A stretch of DNA of 64,000 bases, taken from Pandoraea capi (lineage in GTDB: Bacteria; Pseudomonadota; Gammaproteobacteria; Burkholderiales; Burkholderiaceae). Location: contig NZ_CABPRV010000009.1 of NCBI RefSeq assembly GCF_902459735.1, forward strand, positions 222,878 to 286,877, read 5' to 3'. The notes beneath the pieces are model-generated. The model worked only from the letters and a program-made list of their open reading frames with translations, searched no databases and was not told where the DNA came from. Numbering within the stretch: the stretch's first letter is position 1; the number at the start of each line of letters is the position of its first letter. Below are positions 29,994-37,430 of this stretch, piece by piece. The translations under genes were made by a program, and so were the position numbers.

Positions 29994-30083
29994 GCATGCT
30001 TATCGTAATTTTAATTACCGAAATGTGGCGTTCTCGCCTCGGCGTTGAGCCGAATCATTGAGAGGCCGCACGACGCCGATTCG

Positions 30084-31016
30084 CTATTCGCGCGGCGTCT
30101 TCATGATCGTCTCGTTCCACTGCGGCAGCCACGCCAGCAGGAACTCGGCGAAGCCTTCGGCCGCCGGCGACGCGGCCCGGGACAGCGGACGATACACGCA
30201 TACCTGACGAATCGTCTCCGGCGCGATCACGCGGCGCATCACCAGCCCGAACGATGGCGCGAGCGCCGCCACGTAACCGGGCGTAAGCGTCGCGGCAAGC
30301 CCCTGCGAGGCCACGCCGAGCGCCGTCGTCACGTTATCGACGACATCGATGGATGTGATCCGTGCATCCGGCGGCGCCGACAGCCGCATCTGCGCGACGC
30401 TGCGCTCGTGATCGCGTCCGGCGGCCACGAGCGGCGTGTCGCGCAGGTCCGTCCATCGCACACGCTTGCGTTGCGCGAGCGGATGCGACGGCGCACACCA
30501 CAGCACCCAGGGACTGTCGAATGCAGGCGCACCGGCCACGTGCGCCCCCGTCGCCCGATTGGGTCCGATGGCGATGTCGAGATCGCCGTTGGCAACGTGA
30601 TCGATGAGCGCATCGACCGGCGTATCGACGACCCGCACCACCACTTTCGGACGCGACGCCGTGTACTCGCGAATGGCCGCCGGCAACGCCATGCTCGCGA
30701 GCACCAGCGGCGCGCCCGCACGCACGATACCGGCGGCGCGATTGCGCAGGTCGTCGGCCGTCTTCTCCGCCGCCTGCACATGGCGCAGCACCGACTCGGC
30801 CGATGCCAGAAAATCCCGTCCCGCGCTAGAGAGCGCCACCCGTCGCGTGGTGCGGTCGAAGATCCGAAAGCCGATCACCGATTCCAGCTCGGCGACCAGT
30901 TGACTCACGGCTGACGACGTGAGGCCGAGGCGATTGCCCGCCTCGGCAAAGCTATGCAATTCGGCGATAGCGACCAGAGCTTCGAACTGGCGCAGCGTCA
31001 CACGGGTCAGGGGCAT
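30084..31016 (-). CDS. LysR-type transcriptional regulator, divergent from the aminotransferase gene
   Basis: The 310-residue protein has the LysR helix-turn-helix (LRQFEALVAIAELHSFAEAG, RLGLTSSAVSQLVAELESVI, residues 9-50) and a two-lobed effector domain. The gene is divergent from the aromatic aminotransferase, with 159 bp between starts. That gap holds a 46-bp element also found ahead of the catabolic operon at 40777-40822. LysR regulators are often divergent from one target and autoregulate, so this is the likely controller of the aminotransferase, the transporter and perhaps the ring-cleavage operon. Confidence 0.92.
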   Translation of the reverse strand: MPLTRVTLRQFEALVAIAELHSFAEAGNRLGLTSSAVSQLVAELESVIGFRIFDRTTRRVALSSAGRDFLASAESVLRHVQAAEKTADDLRNRAAGIVRAGAPLVLASMALPAAIREYTASRPKVVVRVVDTPVDALIDHVANGDLDIAIGPNRATGAHVAGAPAFDSPWVLWCAPSHPLAQRKRVRWTDLRDTPLVAAGRDHERSVAQMRLSAPPDARITSIDVVDNVTTALGVASQGLAATLTPGYVAALAPSFGLVMRRVIAPETIRQVCVYRPLSRAASPAAEGFAEFLLAWLPQWNETIMKTPRE

Positions 31017-31023
31017 GGCGTTT

Positions 31024-31069
31024 CGATTATCAAGTTTCGCTTACGAATGGACCAGAATCGATTGATTGT
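31024..31069 (+). promoter_or_regulatory. 46-bp regulatory element, copy A (aminotransferase promoter)
   Basis: The element starts CGATTATC and ends with the 18-bp core CCAGAATCGATTGATTGT (31052-31069). It matches copy B (40777-40822, minus strand) at 40 of 46 positions with no gap, by my own base-by-base comparison. It abuts a candidate promoter, TTGTTC (31066-31071), 17 bp, CACAAT (31089-31094). An activator bound here would cover about -80 to -35, the usual LysR position. It ends 107 bp before the aminotransferase start codon. Confidence 0.85.
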
Positions 31070-31175
31070 TCCGCAAAGGGGCGTCGCCCACAATCGATTT
31101 TCAAAATTCCCCACAGCGTTTTCCGACAGACCCTACCTGCTGAGTCCACCCAGCATCGAGACGGAGCGAGACCCC

Positions 31176-32372
31176 ATGTTTTCCCACGTCGACGCCTATC
31201 CCGGCGATCCCATTCTCAGCCTGAACGAAGCGTTCGGCCACGATCCCCGCCAGCACAAGGTCAACCTGTCGATCGGCATCTATTTCGACGACGACGGCCG
31301 TCTGCCGGTGATGCAGGCGGTACGCGACGCCGAGTCGGCGGTGCTCTCGGACATCGGGCCCCGCCCCTACCTGCCGATGGCAGGCACGCCGGTCTATCGC
31401 GATGCAGTGCAGGCGCTCGTCTTCGGTGAAGACAGCGCCGCGCGTCGCGAGCAGCGCATCGCCACGTTGCAGACGCTGGGCGGCGGCGGGGCCTTGCGTG
31501 TGGGCGCGGACTTCCTCAAGCGCTACTTCCCGCAAAGCCCCGTCTGGATCAGCGATCCGAGCTGGGACAACCACCGCGTGGTGTTCGAGAGCGCGGGCTT
31601 TCCCGTGCAGTCGTATCCGTATTACGACGAAGCGACGGGCGGTCTGCGCTTCGACGCCATGATGGACACGCTGCGCACGTTGCCCCCGCACAGCATCGTG
31701 CTACTGCACGCGTGCTGTCACAACCCGACCGGCGTCGATCTGTCGTCTGCGCAGTGGCAGGCGCTGGTGCCGGTGCTGCGCGAACGCGGACTGATTGCGT
31801 TCGTCGACATGGCTTATCAGGGCTTCGGCGACGGGCTCGACGCCGATGCCTTCGCCGTGCGCGCCTTGACGGACGCGGGCGTGCCGACCGTCGTCGCCAA
31901 TTCCTTCTCGAAGAACTTCTCGCTGTATGGCGAGCGCTGCGGCGCGCTGTCCGTGGTTTGCGCGACGGCGGACGAAGCGTCGCGCGTGTTCGGTCAGTTG
32001 ATGGGCGCCGTTCGGGCGAACTACAGCAATCCGCCCACGCACGGCGCGCGGCTCGTCGCCCAAGTGCTCACGACACCCTCGTTGCGACGCGCGTGGGAGA
32101 CCGAACTCGACGGCATGCGCACGCGTATCGCCACGATGCGCTCGCAGATTCACGCGCGTCTCGCGCCGCATGTGAGCGGCGAGAAGCTCTCGCGTTATGC
32201 CTCCCAGCGCGGGATGTTCACTTACACGGGGCTGTCGGCGGATCAGGCGGACACGTTGCGTGAGACGCATGGCGTCTACCTGCTTCGCTCGGGACGCATG
32301 TGCGTGGCCGGGCTCAACACACGCAACGTCGACACCGTGGCGCAGGCCATCGCGCATGTGCTGACGCGGTGA
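31176..32372 (+). CDS. Aromatic-amino-acid aminotransferase (aspartate aminotransferase family I)
   Basis: The 398-residue enzyme moves the amino group between aromatic amino acids (or aspartate) and 2-oxoglutarate. Fold-type-I signatures are HACCHNPTGVDLSSAQWQAL, the PLP-binding lysine in NSFSKNFSLYGERCGAL, and the phosphate-binding TLGGGGALRVGADFLKRYFP. The length and the N-terminal VDAYPGDPILSLNEAFGHDP match TyrB/AspC-type enzymes. ATG 31176 is the family start. With the MHS transporter downstream it probably forms an operon under the divergent LysR regulator, and could feed aromatic 2-oxoacids toward hydroxyphenylacetate. That link is inferred. Confidence 0.9.
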   Translation: MFSHVDAYPGDPILSLNEAFGHDPRQHKVNLSIGIYFDDDGRLPVMQAVRDAESAVLSDIGPRPYLPMAGTPVYRDAVQALVFGEDSAARREQRIATLQTLGGGGALRVGADFLKRYFPQSPVWISDPSWDNHRVVFESAGFPVQSYPYYDEATGGLRFDAMMDTLRTLPPHSIVLLHACCHNPTGVDLSSAQWQALVPVLRERGLIAFVDMAYQGFGDGLDADAFAVRALTDAGVPTVVANSFSKNFSLYGERCGALSVVCATADEASRVFGQLMGAVRANYSNPPTHGARLVAQVLTTPSLRRAWETELDGMRTRIATMRSQIHARLAPHVSGEKLSRYASQRGMFTYTGLSADQADTLRETHGVYLLRSGRMCVAGLNTRNVDTVAQAIAHVLTR

Positions 32373-32495
32373 CGCCACTGCCGGACCTGACACGACCATC
32401 GGGCAACACACGGCGCGCATGCCCGCCACCACAGTGCATGCAGACCACACGCGGGCGACCGCGACATAAAACAAGACTGCAAGATTGGAGACGAC

Positions 32496-33791
32496 ATGAA
32501 TACTGCTTCGGCTACGGGCGTTGGCATCGATCGAGGTGCCACCTCCGCCCCCTCGCACACCTGGCGTGCGGTGATATCGGCGTCCATCGGCAACGCGCTG
32601 GAATGGTTCGATCTCGTCGTGTACGGCTTTTTCGCCGTCACGATCGCCAAGCTCTTCTTCCCTGCGCACGACGACACGACATCGCTGCTACTGACGCTCG
32701 GTACCTTCGGCGTGTCGTTCTTCATGCGTCCGCTGGGCGCCATCGTGATTGGTGTCTATGCCGATCGTCGCGGGCGTCGCGAAGCGCTGACGCTCACCAT
32801 TCTGCTGATGATGGCCGGCACGGCGATCATTGCGTTCATGCCCACGTACGAAACCATCGGCGTACTCGCGCCAATGGGTATCGTGCTGGCACGCATGATT
32901 CAGGGCTTCTCGGCGGGTGGCGAGTTCGGCAGCGCGACGGCGTTTCTGGCCGAGCATGCGCCGCAACGGCGCGGCTTCTTCGCGAGCTTCCAGGTCGCGA
33001 GTCAGGGGCTGACGACACTGCTGGCCGCTGGCTTCGGTGCGGTGCTCACCAGCACGTTATCGCCGGAGCAGATGCAGAGTTGGGGCTGGCGCGTGCCGTT
33101 CCTGTTCGGTCTGATGATTGGCCCGGTGGCCTATTACATTCGCCGTCATGTGAGCGAGACGCCGGAGTTTCTGGAGTCGGAACCGACGCAGACGCCGCTG
33201 CGCGATACGCTGGGTCATCAGAAGATGCGTCTGCTGCTGGCCGTGGGCGCGGTCGTCGTGGCGACGGTGTCGACGTATCTGGTGCTGTACATGCCGACGT
33301 ATGCGATCAAGCAGTTGGGCTTGCCGGCGTCGGTGGCATTTGCGGCGACGCTCGCCACGGGCATCGTGCAGATGATCCTGTCACCGGTCGTGGGCGCGTG
33401 GTCGGACCGTGTGGGACGTGCGAAACCGATGATGATCGCTGCGGCCTTGCTGCTGGTGTCGATCTGGCCGATGTTCTGGCTGCTCACCACGCACCCGAGC
33501 TTCGGCATGATGCTCGCGTTGCAAACGCTGCTGGGCGTGTTGATGACGATCTACTTCGCACCGTTGCCGGCGTTGGCCTCGGAGATTTTCCCGGTGAAGA
33601 CACGCACGACGGGCCTGTCGCTGTCGTACAACCTGTCGGTGACGTGCTTCGGCGGCTTCGCCCCGTTCATCCTGACGTGGCTCATCACCGCGACGGGCAG
33701 CAAGCTGGCCCCGAGCTTCTACATGATGGCCGCCGCCGCCGCGGGCCTGATCGCACTGAGCCAGGTGTACCGGCATACGGGCGTGCGTTAA
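32496..33791 (+). CDS. MFS transporter, metabolite:H+ symporter (MHS) family
   Basis: The 431-residue protein has about 12 membrane helices. It opens the MHS way, RAVISASIGNALEWFDLVVY with the EWFD motif, and has the loop 2-3 signature VYADRRGRREALTLTILLMM and a helix-4 RMIQGFSAGGEFGSATAFLA. MHS members take up citrate, tricarballylate, shikimate or aromatic acids by proton symport. Position 123 bp after the aminotransferase and the shared regulatory element suggest an aromatic acid as substrate, but the sequence alone does not tell. Confidence 0.9.
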   Translation: MNTASATGVGIDRGATSAPSHTWRAVISASIGNALEWFDLVVYGFFAVTIAKLFFPAHDDTTSLLLTLGTFGVSFFMRPLGAIVIGVYADRRGRREALTLTILLMMAGTAIIAFMPTYETIGVLAPMGIVLARMIQGFSAGGEFGSATAFLAEHAPQRRGFFASFQVASQGLTTLLAAGFGAVLTSTLSPEQMQSWGWRVPFLFGLMIGPVAYYIRRHVSETPEFLESEPTQTPLRDTLGHQKMRLLLAVGAVVVATVSTYLVLYMPTYAIKQLGLPASVAFAATLATGIVQMILSPVVGAWSDRVGRAKPMMIAAALLLVSIWPMFWLLTTHPSFGMMLALQTLLGVLMTIYFAPLPALASEIFPVKTRTTGLSLSYNLSVTCFGGFAPFILTWLITATGSKLAPSFYMMAAAAAGLIALSQVYRHTGVR

Positions 33792-33827
33792 ATGGCTAAG
33801 GCAACAGAGAGGGCGTAAGAAATGAAG

Positions 33828-33850
33828 AAGGGCACCGCAACGGTGCCCTT
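33828..33850. terminator. Hairpin between the convergent transporter and hepT genes
   Basis: AAGGGCACCG, CAA loop, CGGTGCCCTT forms a perfect 10-bp stem between the convergent genes, overlapping the last base pairs of hepT. On the minus strand it is followed by CTTCTTCATTTCTT. It is a plausible terminator for both directions. Confidence 0.65.
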
Positions 33851-34187
33851 AGAGCGCTTTGAGATGCTGGAGAAGATCTGGCAATGCGATCTGAATAGTG
33901 TCCCAAACCACATCGAGGTTGATGTCGAAATACCCATGAGCGATGCGGTTACGCATGCCGCGCATCGCACGCCAGGGAATGTCGGGATGGGATTGGGCGA
34001 ACTCGCTGTGCTGGTCCATGACCTTGGTCGCCGCTTCGCCGATGATAATCAGACTCATCACAACAGCTTGCTGCGTCCGCTTGTCATGGAGGAAGTCTTC
34101 CTTCGACAGACCATCAACGAAATCACATGCGTCGGCAGCCGCCTGACGCATGTGATCGAGATAATCCGGCAAACGCGACTGACTCAT
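33849..34187 (-). CDS. hepT: HepT-like toxin (DUF86), RNase/HEPN family
   Basis: The 112-residue protein is a HEPN-domain toxin of the HepT (DUF86) family. The RX4HXY motif is present as RNRIAHGY and is typical of HEPN RNases. IIGEAATKVMDQHSEFAQSH is the other conserved segment. In characterised systems the antitoxin MntA silences HepT by adding AMP residues to the tyrosine of that motif (type VII). The start overlaps the mntA stop by 4 bp, the usual coupled arrangement. Confidence 0.88.
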   Translation of the reverse strand: MSQSRLPDYLDHMRQAAADACDFVDGLSKEDFLHDKRTQQAVVMSLIIIGEAATKVMDQHSEFAQSHPDIPWRAMRGMRNRIAHGYFDINLDVVWDTIQIALPDLLQHLKAL

Positions 34188-34474
34188 ACCGGCCGTGCCT
34201 CTGCCAGCACAGAGTCCCTGAATTTGACGGGCAAATCCAGCGGGGTCAACACGTCGACGTGGATGCCGAGCATAGACTCCAGTTCGTCCTGCAAGCCGCC
34301 CAGATCGAAGAGTGTCGTCCCCGGCAAGGCATCGACCAGAATGTCGAGATCGCTATCGTCGCGATCCGTGCCATGCAAAACGGACCCAAAAACCCTGGGA
34401 TTGGACGTGCGATGACGGCGTGCCGCTTCGCGGACGGCAACGCAATGGCGTTTCAACAGAACTGACGGTCGCAT
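34184..34474 (-). CDS. mntA: MntA-like antitoxin, minimal nucleotidyltransferase
   Basis: The 96-residue protein has the minimal nucleotidyltransferase signature GS-X10-DXD (GSVLHGTDRDDSDLDILVD) with the fold's third carboxylate probably in HVDVLTPLDL. It is the antitoxin partner of the downstream hepT. The pair lies between a transporter gene and the catabolic operon and has no other mobile-element sign beside it. Confidence 0.88.
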   Translation of the reverse strand: MRPSVLLKRHCVAVREAARRHRTSNPRVFGSVLHGTDRDDSDLDILVDALPGTTLFDLGGLQDELESMLGIHVDVLTPLDLPVKFRDSVLAEARPV

Positions 34475-34520
34475 AGCTCACCTCACTTGCGTGGCTGACT
34501 CACCTTACCGGCGATAACCG

Positions 34521-35504
34521 TCAATATAACCCATGCATCCGCCCGAAGAGACGGGTCAGACCGAGCAGGGCGTCGATGTTCGGGGTCGGCACCGACACGC
34601 GCTGGCCGATCTCGCGCACGACGCCGACCAGCGCGTCGAGCTCGATCGGGCGGTTGGCTTCCACATCCTGCAACATCGATGTCTTGAACGCGCCCAGCTT
34701 CGCCGTCACCTGATGACGGTCCTCCGGCGACTGGTCGATCGCGCAACCGATCTTCGCCCCGATCACTGCCGCCTCGCGCATCGCCGCCGAACAGAACTCG
34801 CGCACCAGCGGGTCGTCCAGCAGACGGTCGATGGTCGCGCCCGTGATCGCCGACACCGGGTTCATCGTCAGATTGCCCCACAGCTTGTACCAGATGTCCA
34901 GCCGCACATTCTCCGACGCCTTCGCCTCGAACCCCGCCCGCGTCAGCAAGCCCGCGAGCCGCTGCACGCGCTCGCTGCCGCCACCGCCCGGCTCGCCGAT
35001 GATGAGCCCCCGGCCCATCTTGTGATCGACCAGCCCCGGCTCCGGCGTCGAGGCGCTCGCGTGCACCACGCAACCGATCACGTGCGCCAGCGGTATGGCC
35101 GCACCGATCGCGCCGTCCGGATCCACGCTCGTCAACGGTGCGTCGCCAAACGGCGCCACCCCCTTGCAGAACCACCACGGCACCCCGTTCATCGCCGGCA
35201 GCACCAACGTCTGCGAGCCAAGCAACGGCACCACCGACGCGGCGACCTGCGCCAGTGCCGGTCCCTTCACCGCAATCACCACCAGATCCTGCTCGCCCAG
35301 CTTCGCTGCATCCTCCAGCGGGTGCGCCGCCGCCACGGGCGCCGTGGCGAGCGACTCGCCCTGCCGCACGCGCCAGCCGCGCTCACGCAGCGCCGCCAAC
35401 GTCGCGCCGCGCGCGAGTGCGCTCACCTGCGCCTCCCCCGTCGCGGCAAGCTTCTGCCCGATCAGGCCACCGATGGCGCCTGCGCCAATGATCGTCACCT
35501 TCAT
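34521..35504 (-). CDS. 2-dehydropantoate 2-reductase family protein
   Basis: The 327-residue protein has the N-terminal NADP-binding fold (MKVTIIGAGAIGGLIGQKLA) and the C-terminal ApbA/PanE domain with the catalytic lysine in WYKLWGNLTMNPVSAITGAT. PanE reduces ketopantoate in pantothenate synthesis. As the last gene of a ring-cleavage operon, 4 bp after an FAH-family gene, this is more likely a catabolic or substrate-shifted 2-oxoacid reductase than the biosynthetic enzyme; that is inference. ATG 35504 follows GGAG and is preferred to the longer frame that overlaps the neighbour. Confidence 0.85.
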   Translation of the reverse strand: MKVTIIGAGAIGGLIGQKLAATGEAQVSALARGATLAALRERGWRVRQGESLATAPVAAAHPLEDAAKLGEQDLVVIAVKGPALAQVAASVVPLLGSQTLVLPAMNGVPWWFCKGVAPFGDAPLTSVDPDGAIGAAIPLAHVIGCVVHASASTPEPGLVDHKMGRGLIIGEPGGGGSERVQRLAGLLTRAGFEAKASENVRLDIWYKLWGNLTMNPVSAITGATIDRLLDDPLVREFCSAAMREAAVIGAKIGCAIDQSPEDRHQVTAKLGAFKTSMLQDVEANRPIELDALVGVVREIGQRVSVPTPNIDALLGLTRLFGRMHGLY

Positions 35505-35508
35505 CCGT

Positions 35509-36471
35509 TCACTCCGGTTGTTGTGCCGCGAGACGATAGTTCTCCTTGAATCGCTCCGGCACACGTTCGTCGAAACCCAGCGCCACCCGGCGCACTTCCG
35601 GACTGTCGCCCGGCGGATGCCCCACCCCGAGCGCCGCCGCCCGCGGCGCATCGATCTGCACCACCCGCCCCGAGAGACGCCCCAGCCCGGTGATCTCGCA
35701 CTCCACCAGGTCACCCGCATCCACCGAGCGGGAGTGGCACGGCGTGCCCATCAGGATCACGTCGCCCGGCACCAGCGTGATGTGCCGCGCAATGTCCGCG
35801 ATCACGTAATGCGGGCCCCAGATCGTCTCATCGCCGATGTGCGCTTCCTGCACCACGCGCCCGTTGCGATACGTGCGCAACGTCTGCTCGAACAGGTTCA
35901 CCCCACGTACGATACCCGGCCCGATGGGCAGCAACGTGTCCGCGCCCTTCACCCGCAGCATCGAGCCCTGATCCGTGTCGCGAAAGTCCTGCAAGCCCAT
36001 GTCCAGCGCCGGACAGAAACCCTCGATGTAATCCCACGCCTCATCGGGCAACACGTTACGGCACGTGCGCCCGATCACCACGGCGTACTCGCTTTCGTAG
36101 TTCAGATACCGGCAATCCGCCGGCTTCAGAATCTGACCGCCGTGACCGTTCAGCGACGTGGGCGGTTTGGTGAAGTATGTCGGCGTGTCCGTGGGCTTGG
36201 GCTTGTTACGCGTCTCCATGCTACGCGAGCGATACGAGATATGCACCGCGATAATTTTCGACGGATCCACGGGCGGCAGATGCGTCACCGTTTGCGGATC
36301 AACAAGACGACCGTCGTCGAGCCGCAGCAAGCCCTGCGGGTCGCCTCGGGCGTCATCAGCCTCGACGATCGTGCCCCAGAACGCGCTGCCGCCGAGCAGA
36401 ATGCGTCGACGCTCGACACGCGGGCCGCGCATCACCTCGGGGAGTGCCTGTAACGGAAATTCGAAGTCCAT
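35509..36471 (-). CDS. Fumarylacetoacetate hydrolase family protein (likely HpaG-type isomerase/decarboxylase)
   Basis: The 320-residue protein has the FAH fold. Metal ligands are in YLNYESEYAVVIGRTCRNVL (Glu pair) and CPALDMGLQDFRDTDQGSML (Asp), and GDVILMGTPCHSRSVDAGDL is the C-terminal signature. In the homoprotocatechuate pathway HpaG decarboxylates and isomerises 5-oxopent-3-ene-1,2,5-tricarboxylate. E. coli HpaG has two FAH repeats; this is a single-domain protein with a long N-terminal stretch. Function is suggested by the dioxygenase 12 bp upstream and by the downstream-pathway genes. It could instead be an acylpyruvase. Confidence 0.8.
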   Translation of the reverse strand: MDFEFPLQALPEVMRGPRVERRRILLGGSAFWGTIVEADDARGDPQGLLRLDDGRLVDPQTVTHLPPVDPSKIIAVHISYRSRSMETRNKPKPTDTPTYFTKPPTSLNGHGGQILKPADCRYLNYESEYAVVIGRTCRNVLPDEAWDYIEGFCPALDMGLQDFRDTDQGSMLRVKGADTLLPIGPGIVRGVNLFEQTLRTYRNGRVVQEAHIGDETIWGPHYVIADIARHITLVPGDVILMGTPCHSRSVDAGDLVECEITGLGRLSGRVVQIDAPRAAALGVGHPPGDSPEVRRVALGFDERVPERFKENYRLAAQQPE

Positions 36472-36483
36472 CGTCGCGCCTCG

Positions 36484-37347
36484 TCAAACGGTGTCGAACC
36501 AGATGTGCACGTTGCCCGTGCCACGCGCGTTCTCGTAATCGGACAGCACCGTGCCCGCACTGCGGCAATCGGCGCCGCCGAGCGCCCCGACCATCTGCAA
36601 GTAATGCGCGCCGTGCGCTTCCCACGGACGCTTCCGGTAATCCGTATCCCAGTCGGCCAGAATCCGGTCGTGACGACCCTCGCGAAACGCTTCAATAGCC
36701 CGTTTGTCGCTCTCGATGTTCTCCGGACGCGACACATTGCTCTCATGGAAGATGCGCGGATGATTGGGCTTCCAGTCGAGACCGTTGAACTTGTGACTCA
36801 ACGCGCCCGACGCCAGCATCACCACACGCAGATCGCTGCGACGAATCGCTTCGCCGATCACCTCACCCGATTGCAGGAAATGATGCGTATCGCAGTTCTG
36901 GCACGAACTCACCGTCACGATGGGCCAGGCATCGAGCCGCATCTGCTTGATGACGTTGATCGTCGGATAGTGACGCGGCAGATCCGGATGCTGCACCGCC
37001 CGCGCCCGCACGCTGCGCTCACGCGCCACGCCGTCGATGGCGAGCGCCAGTTCGGGGTGACCGCGATAGTCGTACGGCACGCCGTGCAGATACCACGGCA
37101 TCTCGTCCGAGACATACATGCCCGAGTAACGCGGCCCGCCGTCGATCAGGTGATAGCCGGTCGTGAACCAGTGCGAATCGAAGATCACGATGACGTCCGG
37201 GCGCACCGCCGCGATGCGCTCCCGCACGCGCGCATACCCGGGAATCAGATCGGAATCCGCTCCCGCCCCCTGCAACACACGAAACTCCTCACACTGCATC
37301 AGGCCGGGGTGATGCGACACCAGCGCCGCGCCGACGATCTGTCCCAT
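36484..37347 (-). CDS. hpaD: Class III extradiol ring-cleavage dioxygenase, 3,4-dihydroxyphenylacetate 2,3-dioxygenase type
   Basis: The 287-residue protein is of the LigB/HpcB family, which opens catechol-type rings next to the hydroxyls with Fe(II). The first metal histidine lies in SHHPGLMQ at residues 12-13, another histidine in DSHWFTTGYH, and an acid/base residue in the ASGALSHKFNGL block. Length matches the E. coli enzyme (283). Neighbours for the next steps (semialdehyde dehydrogenase, hydratase, aldolase) indicate homoprotocatechuate as substrate; a related hydroxylated phenylalkanoate cannot be excluded. Confidence 0.85.
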   Translation of the reverse strand: MGQIVGAALVSHHPGLMQCEEFRVLQGAGADSDLIPGYARVRERIAAVRPDVIVIFDSHWFTTGYHLIDGGPRYSGMYVSDEMPWYLHGVPYDYRGHPELALAIDGVARERSVRARAVQHPDLPRHYPTINVIKQMRLDAWPIVTVSSCQNCDTHHFLQSGEVIGEAIRRSDLRVVMLASGALSHKFNGLDWKPNHPRIFHESNVSRPENIESDKRAIEAFREGRHDRILADWDTDYRKRPWEAHGAHYLQMVGALGGADCRSAGTVLSDYENARGTGNVHIWFDTV

Positions 37348-37430
37348 AGTGCTCTCCTCTCATCCTGTTGTTTTGCGGGCCGTCGCACACGTGTGGCTGC
37401 GGCCCGATAGAAGCCCGATGACCACGCAGA

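Noticed and set aside
32300-33799. A 499-codon plus-strand frame overlapping the transporter in another register.
   Set aside because: The transporter frame has all membrane helices and MHS signatures; the other is Arg/Gly/Asp-rich noise.
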